64,000 nt of DNA from Rhynochetos jubatus (GCA_027574665.1 CM050690.1:40663665-40727664); one strand, 5' to 3'; numbered from the stretch's first letter, positions 12,906 to 25,770 are shown. Program-made: numbers and translations. The notes: generated by a model from the sequence alone, not told the origin.

Positions 12906-14555
12906 ACAGGCAGTCCAGCAGCAGCTAACTCAGCTGTGTAGGTGCCTGTGTAGGCAATTATTACAGCGACCCCAAAAGGAAACATGTATGAGACGATGAC
13001 TTCACAGAATATATGTGAAACCTTCCTCATAAATCTTTAAATAGTCAGCATTGTGGTGCAGTCCCTTCAGCAAAAACAACAAGTGCATTAGCACAGAAGA
13101 GAACTGCTTGTAGAAGAGGTAGAGTATTCCCACTTCCCCCTCATTCTTGTCCACTCCCATGGTTGTGATAACCCTTCACCCCTTCATTCCTTTTGTGCTA
13201 ATTTCTTTCTTAAGGAGACTAAGTGCTGCAGGAAAAATAAGCAGTTGGTTTAAGTCAACAACAACATTAAGAATGTGGAAAAAATAAACCCTCAGAATAT
13301 TGTTAAAAGCCCAGAGGTCACAAACCCCAGGACAGTGGCCTTCTGGTGCATCTGGATTAGGAATCTCTACGGCATGCTGGCAAACCTGTGAGTTCTGCAA
13401 GGGGCTAAATGCGGATGCCCATGGTACAGGAATCAGGGAGCCCTGGGACCAAAAACTGCTGAAGTCATCCCGTGATCTGCATCTCCCCCTAGAAACCCCA
13501 GAGAAGCTGGCCACTCTGGCTGTGAATTGGTCCCATTCCTAAGTGAACCTGCAAACCCCACGGAGTACCTCCAGGTCGCTGCTGCCCAGGGTACCATACA
13601 AAGCCCACCTGTGCTAGTGTGGATAGCAGAGCGTTACTGCCTGGGGTCTTCAAAGCAGGAGAACTGTATAGAAGAACACACCCTGCCTCTCAGCATAACC
13701 TATTAGCTTGGGCTGAGTGACCCACGCAACTAGCTTTAGTATTTCCCATTCCAGAGCTGGGTGAGACTGCAGTAACTTGCAGCTCCCTGCACTGTGTCCC
13801 ACTGTCTCATTAGACCTCATATTTCTCTGTGTGTGGCAAAGGGACAGCTCTCAGCTGGTTCTATTCTTCTGAAAGGCCTCTTTGTCTCCCATGAGTGGTG
13901 TTGATACATGGACAGCTACTTGGACTGTAATGATGGGGTACACATAGGTGCCTTGGATGGATTTAAAAAGTTCTTTGTGCTGCATCATCGACTGTATCAC
14001 TACAATGGCAGAGACTGTTTTCTAGAATGAGTGTGTGCTCTTTCCATGACAGTGCAGGTAATCCTAGAGAATGTCCTAGGTAGTCCTGTAAAAGTGTGTG
14101 CTGGGGTCCCTGAGTTACAGTATTTCACAAGCAGTTGTCCATCCCTCACTACTGAGGGGTGGGATCAGGACCTTTCCGCGTTTGTGCAGCAGGCCATATT
14201 GAGCAAGATTTCCCACAACTCCTTGGGAAAGCGACATCAAAACGTGTGTGGTACCCCTCTGTTGCCCAAAGGTAGATGTCCAGTGCCATTTCAGATATTC
14301 TTATGTATCGCTGCCTGGCTGGCACACGCTGCTTTCGGAGGTGACAAGTCTCCCATAGGCTCTATGTCAGATCTACCAGCTCCCTGTGGGTGCCATGGCT
14401 TACATGGCAGCACAGAAAGACCTGTGTTAAGCAACCAAATTGTGCCAAGGGTGCTGGGGCAGCTGAGGAGGCAGGAATCTGGTGGTACCTACAGTGAGCC
14501 AAGGCAAAGTAGAAACAATGAAGGTAACTGCAGATAACAGAGGAATGAGCTCAGA
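12906..14555. other. Non-coding stretch, no gene seen
   Basis: Unique-looking DNA. A 112-codon minus frame at 13176-13514 overlaps an 80-codon plus frame at 13300-13542. The 168-codon plus frame at 14031-14537 starts in ordinary sequence and ends just before the MIR-like fragment. None has a domain or a signal peptide that I recognise. Confidence 0.55.
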
Positions 14556-14717
14556 GTTCAGGTGCTGGGTTAAGAGTCAGGTGACCTACATCCAGTACCC
14601 TGTCACAAGCTCTTGAATAATAGGAGGCTAATTGAATTATTAAATAATTCAAATAATATTTCTCTGTCTTGCTTCTGCCATCTGTTAAACAAGAGATGAT
14701 AATTATCTCTGTCCAAG
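14556..14717 (+). mobile_element. MIR-like SINE fragment
   Basis: Begins with 'gctgggttaagagtcaggtgacct', which parallels the MIR segment ending '...gggagtcaggagacct'. It continues with remnants of 'ctctgtcttgcttctgccatctgttaaa', parallel to 'cctcagtttccccatctgtaaaa', and 'gatgataattatctc', parallel to the following ataataat tract. An insertion of AT-rich sequence (14615-14660) separates the two halves and contains a 17-bp palindrome. The copy is old and inactive. Confidence 0.65.
14634..14650. repeat. 17-bp perfect AT palindrome
   Basis: 'gaattatt', a central A, then 'aataattc'. It sits inside the AT-rich interruption of the MIR-like fragment. Confidence 0.85.
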
Positions 14718-15274
14718 GAAGCTATTTAGCATGGGGCCTAAACCGTTACTGCATGTCTGTGCAGCGCACAGTACAAGATGGATTCTCCTTTTCATTTTTT
14801 CACAAATAACAGGCAGAGAGGAAGGAGAGAGGGAGCTGTTCCTGTTGCACTTCTTCACTTTTACCATCTCTTTGCTTTTCTTGTGAGGCTGACTTTCTGT
14901 AAACCATCAAAGGAAGCATGGCTGTCCTCCATTATACTTAACTTCTGCAGTTTGAGCTCAAAGCAACGGGGTGGGTCCTTATCCCAGACACCAAAACTAC
15001 ACCAAGTCTCACTTTTTAATTTCTCTCTTGAATAGTTGTTCTATTATTTTTTTTCCTTAAACCAGAGTACCTTCTTTCTCTAATACATTTTCCCCCTTTT
15101 AAAAGTGTATCTGTTGCCCCAAGTGCAGCTGAAATGAGCAAACACGTTACGTGGTGCTTCAGGGAATTCCTGAAGAATTGATTCAATTCTTCTGGGATCT
15201 GCATTCTGAGAACTGAGAGCATAAGTGCTGCAAAACCTGTTTGTGAATCAAACCCAGACACTAATATATATTAA

Positions 15275-15304
15275 TGTGTGTATGTGTGTGTGCGTGTGTG
15301 TGTA
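15275..15304 (+). repeat. (TG)n microsatellite
   Basis: About fifteen TG units with a few C or A interruptions. Alternating purine-pyrimidine sequence. Confidence 0.9.
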
Positions 15305-15352
15305 TTAAAGAAAAAAATAAAGGTTAACACAAAGGAAGAAAAGGAGAGGCAG

Positions 15353-15375
15353 AAAAAAAAAAAAAAAAAAAAAAA
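15353..15375 (+). repeat. poly(A) homopolymer
   Basis: Twenty-three consecutive A, 50 bases after the TG tract and preceded by purine-rich sequence. No retroposon body was recognised in front of it. Confidence 0.9.
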
Positions 15376-18224
15376 GACAAGGATCCTGAGGGTTTTTGGG
15401 TATGTTTTTTTAAGTGAAAGCTAATGGAATCCAATATAACTGCTGAAACCTTGTCATCCTTGCTATCACTGAGAGCCTTTGAATAAGCTAAATCCTTAAT
15501 CAGTATAGCCTAAGACCCCAATGACTACGTGTAGAAGTGTTAGTCCAGATAAATCCTTGAAGGTTTCAAAGATTTGAAGAGCACTGGCACTTTTCTGTGT
15601 AGTGCCTGCCCTTTGTCCTTTTCTCCATGATGTCATTATTGAAGTTTTACACTCACTATGCATGGTGTAAGTTGACATTGACAGTTTCAACACTTTCACA
15701 CTGACTCTGGAGGATTGTTAGCTTTGAAGCTATTTGGCCTTGAGCAGTGAATTCTTTTTTTGAGCTCATACTGGCTTATAATATCTGAGAAGGTTTGCAT
15801 CAGTATAGCCCCAGCTTGAATTATGAGAAGAGGCTGGTTTCCAAGTTGGAACTGATACCCACATGACAGGAATAGAGAACATTATCCCATTTCAGATGGG
15901 CAGCAAAGTCAGTGTTCCTGAATTCCCCTGGGATGCAACAATGAGTTTTCATTTTAACATCACAGTTAAAGCAACATCGGCAGCATGGCTTTTCTTGTAA
16001 TCAGAACTCTGAAGAGCAGTTAGGTTTGGAAGTGACTGTAAGAATACGCGCTCTTCTGCCCTGTGATCTGTTTGTTATTAGGCTTTTTGGAAACATCTGT
16101 ATGGGGCCAGAGGCGTATTTCATATGAGTGTAATTCAAGTATTTTATGAAAATAAAAATAAAAATGCTGTGTGGTGATTTAGACACATTGAATATCAAAG
16201 CACACAAGCACTAACAAGCAACACAAAGAAAATGAGCTGTTCAGATGCTTACTTCTGAGACTTGTCCCATGGAACCTGATCAAGATGACATACATGAGCA
16301 AAGACTCAGTGGCTGGGTCCAAAGCCTCAGGCATTATTGGAACCGTTGTTGGTAGGTTTTGAGACTCCTTCTGCTGGAGCCAAAGACACTTTGCTATGTG
16401 ACCTACGTACCTTTGAGGAGCGAGGCCCTGGCACCCATGAGGATGAAGGGGTCTTGTAACAGGAGGGCTGCAGGAGAGAAAATCTTCCGGGAACTATGAG
16501 CTGAGCCTGTATCTGTCTATCAAAATTTCTAGCTTCCCATTGAGTTTCCTGGTGATGCTAAAGCATAAGAGTGGGACATTCAGGTCCCTGAAACTTACTA
16601 GCTCAGCAGGCTAAAATGCCATCAGCTGATAACTTCGTTCAATACAAATGGCATGGTGGAGTTCAAATTGCAGTGTTCCTTTTTGCCGCTCTCAACAGAC
16701 AATAGCAAAAGTAAACCCAGCTGAAAACTGAAAGAGTAAGGATGGAATTAAATCTGGTTGTTTTAGAATACCTGTTCCAGTCTTTTAAATAAAGATGAAA
16801 AGGAAGTAAGTCACTGAATCAGGACAAAAGTATTTTCTCCACCTGCTTGTATAATTAGCTGTACTCCCTTAGCCAGATATTGTGAACAGTCACAGAGCTT
16901 ATTTAAACAGCCTTGGATCCCTGTGACAGCCACAAACACAGCTATCTTGAGCCCTTCTCCAGAAATATCTTGAATCAGTAAAAACTTCTGTTGGATACCC
17001 TGATAGGTAATATTTCCCCACTGCAAATCCCAGAACTATGCACAGAACAGGGAAAATTTTAGTTTCTGAGGAGGCACCAAAACCTCAACACAGCAACAGT
17101 GTAGTCGTGTGAATGATAAACAAAAGACTCTTCCACAGAAGTTTTGGCAGTGGTTCAAAAGCTCTGCCCCCACATCCCAACAGCTGCCCTCCCCCTTGCA
17201 GTCTGGATTTGGGTAGGCAAGGTCCTGCAGCTCACCTGGTCCCTGGACCCTCAGTGGTGGCATGGGTCTGTCCAGAGACAGACCCACTTGAACTGGTCTC
17301 AGGTTGGACCAGTGTTTGGGTGGGAATGACCACACTGAGTTGACACTGGTTAACTACAGACCTCGGGGCGGGGGCGGGGAGTGGGGTGGGTAGTCTTCTC
17401 AGTAAGAAGAGAGAAAGTAACAGTTGCCAAAACACACACTGCAGCCCTCTAAATGAAAAGGCCCTTTCATTTTCTTTTCTGGTCAGTTCCACTAACCAGA
17501 AGTTACATCGGATGCATCCTCAGATGAAGCGGTTTCTTTAGCCTGCTCACCAAGAGGTGCAGGCAGAGTTTCTTGCTCTCCTGAGCTTCAGCCTCTGGAG
17601 TTTTCCCATCCATCTTTTCTGTTCTATGAAGGTCAATCTTCCCATATACTATTTATGCTTATAATTTAGGGAATTCAACCTTCATGACCAATTTTAAATG
17701 GCAAAACCATTTTCTGAGTTCTGGAAGAAAAACACATTTCCAAATTTTTCCTGTTCTCTCACATGCTGTCTTGCTAGGACAAATAAATGAATAATACCAG
17801 CAAACACTTGAGTAATGGTATTTTACTACTTTTGGCCATGACAATCCACACGCAAGGCAATAATCTTACATTGATATAAAATCTCCATAAGGTATGAAAC
17901 CCTCACCAACAGTATTATAATTTTAATCAACTGCACCTCTGAAATTACTTAAAACTTCCATGAGTGCAAGTAAGAACAGAACTTTTCTGGACTCTCTTCC
18001 ACTAAATCTGGAAACTCCTGCATGTGTAAGGTAATGACTGTTTCTGAAGGCTCGATGGAATTTTAAGGTCTGGGAGAATACAAATACGTAAGAGGAAAAA
18101 TGACACTCTCAAACAAGTATGATCATAATAAAATGGTGTAAAATTATAATATGCATTTAATTATTTAACTTCTTTACTTGAATATTGGATAAAATAAAAT
18201 GAAGTCTACCACTGAAAATGCTTT
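15376..18224. other. Non-coding stretch with a G-quadruplex candidate
   Basis: Unique-looking DNA. Open frames of 60-100 codons at 17036-17492 lie on both strands across the G-rich segment and reflect low stop density in GC-rich sequence. Short (AAAAT)n sequence is at about 16149-16163. Confidence 0.55.
17365..17390 (+). other. G-quadruplex-forming sequence
   Basis: Five G tracts in 26 bases: 'GGGGCGGGGGCGGGG', then 'AGTGGGGTGGG'. Loops are 1-2 bases. It meets the usual four-tract quadruplex pattern and also contains GC-box-like GGGGCGGGG words. No CpG island or start site is evident around it. Confidence 0.75.
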
Positions 18225-18303
18225 AGGCCAGATCATCAGTCGGTGTAAATCACCATGAACCACTGAAATTAAAAGGCTGATACCAAATTACACCCACATA
18301 GGG
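18225..18303. mobile_element. Ancient inverted-repeat element copy
   Basis: The left arm 'aggccagatcatcagtcgg' is followed by 'tgtaaatcacc'; the right arm reads 'accaaattacaccca'. The centre 'ccactgaaattaaaa' corresponds to the gaagtcaat centre of the family. It resembles a palindromic element whose ends read 'ggccagatcctcag' and 'ctgaggatctggcc'. The right end is decayed. Confidence 0.55.
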
Positions 18304-20870
18304 TAAGCTTAAACAATTGCACTGAATTATCCTTGCATACTGTACAACCTGTGGCACATCAGTACCAGCACTCTGGATTCTGCTGGTGTTACTGTACATA
18401 TAAATTGCTTCTCCCTATCTTCTCAGTAAGTCACCAGAAATGTAACAAAAATCTATGTGGGGAAAAAAATCTTCTTGCTGCCATGATTTTTTTCTACACA
18501 TATACAGCCTAAAAGGTTCATTGGACGACTACCTCTGAAGCTTCAAATCATCAATTTTCTTTTCAGTAACCTGGTTTCTCAGTATATGGATTCATTTTAT
18601 TTTTAAGCAGCATCGCTCTAAGGCACATTTTTAGTCTTTTTGGTTTAGTGATGCTCTTGCGGGCACAAAAATAAGCTCATGTCTTTGTTCTGAGGAAAGC
18701 CATCGTTCTCCTGTAGTAAGTGACAGTTTGAGAGGTTGGGTCAAAACCTGTCTTATAGCTGCTTGACTTGGCCCTGTGTGACACTGGTCCAGGACCTGGT
18801 TCCTGATTAGGAAAGTTTAGATAAGGCAGCGTAATACGTCAAAATCTCTGGTCAGGGTGAATTTCCTCCTCTTGTTAGGTTAAAGATAAAAGCATTTGCC
18901 AGATAAGGACTTAGGAATATGTATGTGCTGCTGTTGAGAGCTATGATAAAATTCCTATTGACTTTCCATGACAGCTACTATATCATTTATTGCCAAAACT
19001 CCAGTCAGTTGCTCAGTGATTTCTTTCATCTCCTGAACAAACACTTTAGTGCAGAACTACAGTCCCCAAATACCCACTGCTTCCATTCAGTGTGGCAAAT
19101 GGGTCACAATGAATGGCAGCCAACATTTCCCAGACACCAGTGTCGACTGACACTGTCCCAAATTTGTAAAAAAGTGTATTTTCTCTAAAGTCCCTACCTT
19201 CCCCCAAAAGAGCAAGCCTCGTTTATTAACTTATTTCAACCCAGAAAGCATTGTGAATGGCAAAGCAGCACGAAATGTAGTATGGAGCAAACACTGACTG
19301 GTCCACTGTTCCCCTGAGGGGCCTGTACAAGGATTATTTGAAGGCCAGTGCATCCTTGGGAGTCAGAAGAGCAGCCTGAGGTGGATGTTTAGCAATCAGC
19401 TACCTTTGGTCTAAGCACAAAAAGGGAATGAGACTTAATTACCTTAGAGACAAAAAAGGACCTGGATCAAATTTGGGGTTTCCATCATCTTGCCATTTTT
19501 AACAGAGCTGAGTGGTGGGGGAGTGGGCCAGAAGACATCTGAAATATTTACAGAGTTTGGGAATAGCAAAGGGAGCCAGATAGGATAGAAGGTTAATGCC
19601 ATCTTTAATATGGAATAACTACTCTCTCCCTGTGACATATGCCTATGGGATAATCTTGATATATGCATGAGTGTGATCAAAATGTCAGCCAGATTTTCAG
19701 TTTCCACCTCCCCCTTGAATGCTTTTCTACAGTCCAGAAGTCACCTGCAAGAGTCTAGAAGTGGAGATCATCCAGATTATACAGCTACAAGGACACAGTT
19801 TTTGGAGAGAGGCAAAAGAAATTTGGCAGAAAATTCCCCACCCCTGTAACACTAATGAGAAATGTGAGATTCTCACTGTGTGCATGCGTGTATGCTCTGA
19901 TGCCCGTCTCGGGGCCATGCTACACAGGATGCATCTTGTTGCATCAACCTAATGACGGCAATGCTTGGCAAAGATGAACTTTTGGCTAGGAAGAAAAGGG
20001 ATACTTTGGTTTTTTTAATATTAAAACTGTAAATAATGCCTCTGACTTTGCTTCTTTCACTGTTCCTAGTGGAGAATTCTGCTGGTTTATTTCATTCTGC
20101 AGCATGATAGCATAAGGAAGTTTGAGGATACCTTAAAGTGGTAGATGAGACAAAGAAAGAGACAAACCCAGGAAGTGTCCACGATCTATGCAGAGAGCTG
20201 AAGTGTCCTTAGGTGACAGTCTTCAAATGTTAGGGACCTCTCTGGGAGAGAAGCTTCCCCTCCAGAAAACAAGCAGCCTCTTACAGTACTTGGCCAATAA
20301 AGTCCCTCTGTGTTTTACTCTCTGCAAATCTACCTGTCTTGTTTGGACAGGGTTTATCTCATCATACACTAATTTCTCTGAACTTTGGCTTTATGCTTGA
20401 GGGGCATCCAAAAGAATAAGACAAAACCTTTAAAGCAGGCTTCCTGTTAACACCACAGGAGTGGGATTTGGTTGCCATCTGCTTGCTGAACACTGATAAG
20501 TCACATGCAGCCTTGCTGGGATACCTGAGACGACATCCCTACTGCTCTCTATCTCTGCATGGAAGGCTCCATTTATTACCCACAAAGGAGCTGGTGCTAG
20601 ATAAACAAATAAACGTAAGGCTGTCTCTCAAAGCTTTGTAATATTTATAGTGCCAAATTCCTGAAGCTGCCTTATCACAGACCCGTGCATCCACTTACTG
20701 AAAAATCAGGGTCTCCTGACGTTTTATCTGTTACAGATTCCAATCTCTCCCCAAAATCCACATTCCAAAAGTCAGCAATAATGAGTCAGTGGAGCAGTGA
20801 AACACACTTGGGACTGCCTAGCAGCTTCCCCCAGGACTCAGTGAGATTTGTGTGCCATTTTATAAATATT
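18304..20870. other. Non-coding stretch, no gene seen
   Basis: Unique-looking AT-rich DNA with scattered chance frames of at most 90 codons (for example 18919-19188 +). No repeat array or RNA gene was recognised. Confidence 0.55.
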
Positions 20871-21035
20871 ATCTTTATGAGTAATAATAATGATTATTAT
20901 AATAGTATTTATTAGTGCTTTAAAAAAAAAAAAAAAAAAAAAGACTCAGCTGTCCCCTACCTCAGTGAGCACACTGTATCAGTTACATGACAGACAGAAG
21001 TTTAGGAACAAAACCTAGATTCTTCTCACACCACA
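20871..21035 (+). mobile_element. Possible SINE-derived fragment with poly(A)
   Basis: An ataataat-rich piece ending 'tatttattagtgctt' precedes 21 A (20922-20942). Later, 'aggaacaaaacctagattcttctc' resembles the antisense of the MIR head ('gaatagaacccaggtcttct'). The pieces are diverged and their order is not clean, so the relationship is tentative. Confidence 0.3.
20922..20942 (+). repeat. poly(A) homopolymer
   Basis: Twenty-one consecutive A directly after the 'attagtgctt' motif. Confidence 0.9.
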
Positions 21036-24009
21036 GAGGGAGGTGCAGTGTGCGCCCCACACTGTTGCCCAGGGCATGAAGGAAAGCACAAAGGAGTCAC
21101 AGGAGCAAAGGAAGGGGAGAAGATTATCTGAGGAACAACATGGAAGCTGAATTTGCTGCAAAGCCATGGAATAAGATTTTGGCGTTACAGGTGATGGATA
21201 AGAAGATGAAAAGCTCAGACAAAATCATGGCCATGAATCTTGGAGCAAAGTGCAGAAAAGTGTACCAAAGATAAAACATGATGTTGGTAGTAAGTGACCA
21301 GGACCCGGTGGAATAGGAGCCTCTGGAGGAAAGGGAGAAATGAGGGGTATGGAAAGAAGGAATTGTACATTGAGAAAAACACAGTGGGTACCTGCATGTA
21401 TCTGCATATATCAAACAAAGGAGCGTACCTCTTCCTTACCAGTGTATATACACAAAAGCCAACAGTCCAAGCCTGGGTTTGATAGCAACATGGCTATTCA
21501 GAACAAGAAGGAATGGGTAGCTGGGAGTGGGACAAAAGAGTTACAGTGCATTAGAACAAGAATAGAGGGTGAACTTCTAAAACCCGGGATCACGTATTTC
21601 TCACAATAAAGCAAACAAGGCAACTGGCAGAGTTCTATAGGGAAAATGACATCACTGCAGATTTTTAGGGATAATCATTTAACTGGATTAGCCCCAAAGT
21701 GCTGTGTCTAAAATCAGCATCCCTGTCTCTTTATGTACTCCAGATGAAACACATTAGCAGAAATATGGCAAGGGACATTCACAATGCACTGTTCTACATT
21801 ATCAGCATTTTTTGCAAATCTGCAATTAGTCTAAAGGGCCTGGGTAAATTAGGCCTCTTGATAAATGAAGCACCTAGACAGGTCTCAGATTTATTGGATC
21901 TAGCTGTCCTGCTGTCCAGAGCCTGTCGGCTAGGCTGTGGAACGGAGATGGTACAGTGGGAAAGTCTGTGAAGCCAACATAACCGTGAACTGCTGAGCAA
22001 ATGGTGAGAAGCCCTAACCGGGGCTGCTGACTGATTAGCTTTAAAAGTTTCCACCAGGAATAGTGTAGGTTTAGGGAGAATGCAATGTGTGAAGAAATTA
22101 AGAGATCCTCTTCAGACTTTAGTATATATATGCATGAAATACCGTGTTATTGTAGTGACAGGGACACTTAGTGCCCAAGACATGGATGCACACGTGTGTA
22201 TGCTATGTGAGAGGAGCGAGGAACACGTACTGCAGAAAAAGCTAGTATTTTCATATGACATAAATTCTAGAGAAAAAAGATGCAATATTATTAACTCTTC
22301 CCCTGGCCCTAAACAAGTCTATTTCACAGGTGATTATTTGCACTCCTGAAGGGAAGTCTGGTGGTTTCTGTTATTTTTCACCTCTAGAGCCTTTTTAAAG
22401 AAAGCAGTATACAAGGTAGGACACCTTTGATACGTACAGCTACTTGCTTGCCTGTCGAGCCCTGCTCCTAGCTATTTAAACACCTCCCCCCAGCAAAACA
22501 GCACAAAATACAGTTGTTTTCTCCTGGGAAGGAGGAATAGTCTAGAGGAGGGGAGGAGGTATAGGGACTGTCCAGATTATTTTCATTTATATCTTGAGAT
22601 CATCTGCAGTGATTTCCAAGTGAAGTGTGGCGACACCTGCCAACTCCTCTGCTGTTGCTATTGCTCTTGCTGAACTCAGCTGAACAAACCAGTTAGGATT
22701 TTCCAGCAGATGTTCAGATGTTTCTCTTCTCTCCCTCTCTTCCTTTCTTGCCTTCTGTTTTTAAAAGCCCTGTAGGACCCCAGAAAAGGCTTACAACTGT
22801 CCCTAGCTTCTCAGAAACAGACCACATCCGAAGTTCCAGCTTCCTATTAGTTACTGCAGTGCTCAGATCAGCAGAGCTGATAACTGAGCATAAAGACACT
22901 CTATATTGGTTGTGGGAAGGGGGAAGTGCTGTAGAAGGATCTGAAATGGCTGGACCCATTTAATTCTGAAGGAAGTGCCGTGTGCTGCCACTTCTCTGAC
23001 TGCTTCCCAGCTCCCTGATCGCTCAGCGTTCTTCAGTAAACCCACATTGATTTTCCTGTCGATAACATTCTCTCCAACCCGTCAGTGCCAAACAAATGGC
23101 CAGTGTTTTCCTCCAGCACACTTAGCTCTTGCACCTTGTAAAAAGCTTACTTCGCTGCTCCATCTCTCCTTTCAAATGAGTACTCTCTATGTGATCTTAG
23201 AAGAAAGAGAGAAATCTCTTGTGCCTACCAGGGACCCAAATTCACCCTGGAAGTGCACGGTGTATCCAATTACGCTGCAGTTTGATCCTGCTACTTTTCA
23301 AGGCCTTCTAAATTATGGAATTAAAATGGTTTAGTGGAAAAAAGGACTGGTGACACTAACAGTGTTAAGAATTTAGAATGTGCCTTCTCATATATTAAAA
23401 AAGGCTCTTTGAATATCATCAAAGAGATTTAAGAATTTTATTCCTTTTTAAAGCTGTTTTAAAACTGATTAGATTTTTTAGAATAGACTTCATTTTATGT
23501 CTGTCTGTCACACTCTCTCTTTCCTCCCAAGTATTCCCTCCTGCTGATTAATCAAACTTTTCTTTGTTAACATAGGGCACTTCTGCCAAAATATTATCCT
23601 TTTGCCAAAGACTGAAGCAGGCAGCCCAGCACTGAGACCTGGCACTGTTTTGTGTTAAGGTCTCCTAAACGCTGTAGGTGTAAAAGACTAGGGAGAATCA
23701 GCACTTTTCCAACAACTTACTCCTTCCAACAACAACAAAAATCCCTGACATTAGTCTTGTAGCAAAGCAGAAAAAAAAAAAAAACCACCAAAAAAAAAAG
23801 GAGAGTGGGGAAAACACAGAGTGAAGCTAAAAGTTCTGGTGTTCTGGGCACTTGAAAAGGATAAAGGAGCCTGCTCGGGAAATGTCTGTGGGTTCATCAG
23901 CGGGGAGGTGAGGCCAGATGAATGTCTGTTTGTCTATGTATGAATGTGCACTTATCTATGTTGAGGCTGAGGCCATCTGTGTCCATGAAGCCTAGCCTAT
24001 ACAGCAACA
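21036..24009. other. Non-coding stretch, no gene seen
   Basis: Mixed-composition unique-looking DNA. Several overlapping frames at 21124-21609 lie on both strands. The 119-codon plus frame at 22975-23334 has no recognised domain. A short A-rich tract occurs at about 23771-23800. Confidence 0.55.
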
Positions 24010-24145
24010 CCTTGAAAATGTTGACATTCACCATTTGAAAGTAATTAGCAGTGCTGTTGTCTTTAAAGTATTCCCTGTGTTGAAAATGCTTACAATAATA
24101 AACACTAATTGCTTTCAAATGGTAAATTGGAACCATGGCACCTCG
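24010..24145. repeat. Long imperfect inverted repeat (hairpin)
   Basis: The arm at 24027-24048 contains 'caccatttgaaagtaattag'. The arm at 24105-24126 reads, in reverse complement, 'taccatttgaaagcaattag'. About 20 of 22 positions pair. Pairing extends weakly on both sides: outward 'ttgacatt' against 'ttccaatt', inward 'agtgctgttgt' against 'agtgtttattattgt'. The loop is about 56 bases. It could be a small palindromic DNA-transposon remnant or a transcribed hairpin; the loop is too long for a typical microRNA precursor unless the inner pairing is real. Confidence 0.6.
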
Positions 24146-24171
24146 GTGGTGTTCCACTTGTGAGCAGGAAG

Positions 24172-24252
24172 GTGTATGTATCTGTGTGTGTAGATACATG
24201 TACATGTATATGAGTATGCATGTTCAGGCGTGTGCTTATGTGTAGATGTGAG
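24172..24252 (+). repeat. Alternating purine-pyrimidine tract
   Basis: Rich in TG, TA and CA steps ('gtgtgtgtag', 'acatgtacatgtatatg', 'gcgtgtgctt', 'tgtgtagatgtgag'). A degenerate TG microsatellite. It directly follows the inverted repeat at 24010-24145. Confidence 0.6.
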
Positions 24253-24820
24253 TCTAATTCACAGCCATGCCTGCCAGGAACAGAGACTTTCCGCATACAG
24301 TATTCCTGCCCAGGAAAGAAAATGAGAGATAAGGTGACTTACACCGGGCTGAAGAGAGAGAAAAGCTGACAGGCTTTCTTGCAGTATTTAAAGGGGAGAA
24401 AGCACAGTCTTGTGGTTCAGGCACAGAACTGCATATGTCTGGCTCTGGGTGCTGGGACCAGTCCTGCTAGAGCAAGTCCCTGTCTGGAGATACCTTGGCT
24501 GTTGAGAGCATTGCCAGATACACTGGGAGCCTGACAGAGGGGTTTTCAGTAGCCTTGATTATTGTCAGGAGGAGAGGTGAAGGGGTGCCTGACTCCTTCC
24601 AAACTGTGGGGTATGAAGTTGGTCAATGAAAAAATAAAGTGTCCAAAGTTAGTAGGTGCTTCTTAACAGTCTAGCTGATGACCTTTATCCACAGTGAAGG
24701 ACCTCCTGGGGCAAGCACTGAGGCTTTGTTCATAAATGCTTATCAAATATATTGACATTCTCAGCTGCCTCTGAGCTAAGTTGCAAAATGTTCTTGCTCC
24801 ATGAGGGACAGGTTGCTAAC

Positions 24821-24867
24821 AAGCCTGAATCTCTTCTCACACCAGTATAAATCAGAAGCAACACCAA
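24821..24867. mobile_element. Inverted-repeat element remnant
   Basis: 'gcctgaatctcttctcacaccagtataaatcag' is split here into its diagnostic parts: 'ctcttctcac', then 'accagtataaatcag', then 'agcaacacc'. It matches the left half of the same family as 12816-12905; the right half is missing or decayed. Confidence 0.45.
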
Positions 24868-25384
24868 AACAACCAACGTAAGCCACGCTGTCGTCAAACT
24901 GGAACGAGCGAGGGGAAAATCATGCCTCATTCTGCTTGTCAGTTTACAGCAAAGTTGGAAATCACATGCTTGGCCCTAATTAAACAGTTTTACATGAAAC
25001 AAAAGTTCAGTTCAGCTTCTTCAAACCCCCCAGTAAAAATTAACCTAACCTACACTGCCAGCAATAATTAGGTAAAGTCCTGTGGGACTGTAAAGTTGCA
25101 GATGAGGAAAAAAAAAAGTATTCCTCCTGATAAGGATGGTATTACCCTCACTGACAGCGGCAGGAGCTGGGATCAGAGCTTGCCCTCAGGACCAGGGCTC
25201 CCAGAAACACACAGCCCTTGCACAATTCTCCCACTGCTCTGTAAAAGCCAGGGCAAGATTTACTGCAGCCGTCCATGGGAGCTGTGCTAGGCCAAACAAT
25301 GAGTGCTTTAGAAAATCATCCTCACATGTGTGGATAATAATTGGAAAGCAGATTGGGGATGACTCTCCAGCATAACATCTCTCT

Positions 25385-25770
25385 GTGTGGAGACCTGCAG
25401 TTTCCTGCAGAGGAAGAGCAAGCAGGAGGTCCACTGCTTCCTCAAGGCCTGTCCTGGGAGATCCCAGCTTGCCCTGGTTGGGCAGGAGAGGAGGATGCCA
25501 CGAGCACTCTGGGCTTGCAGGTCTGGTGCTGGGTGGATTTGAGGGGCTCTGCTGAGCCTTGGGGCCCTGCCCGCTAAGAAAATTGGGTGCTGGTGACCAA
25601 GCTCGGGAGGGAGCCGCTGTGAGACACCCTGCCCGGTGGTGTGCTCTCCAGCAGGGATACCTGCGGCCTGCAGGAGGAAGCTGGTGTACACAGGTCTGCC
25701 ATCACCCTGAGCTCTGGCATGGATGCACGGGTGTTCTCCGGCTGGCAGCAGGGGAGGACTGGCTTTTCTC
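25385..25770. other. GC-rich block, low CpG
   Basis: Clearly richer in G+C than its surroundings, with about nine CpGs in 390 bases, so it falls short of a CpG island. It ends about 330 bases before the AT-rich conserved-looking block. No promoter motif or assignable frame. Confidence 0.5.

Noticed and set aside
14031-14537. 168-codon plus frame
   Set aside because: No recognisable domain, signal peptide or splice context. This length is plausible by chance in mixed-composition DNA.
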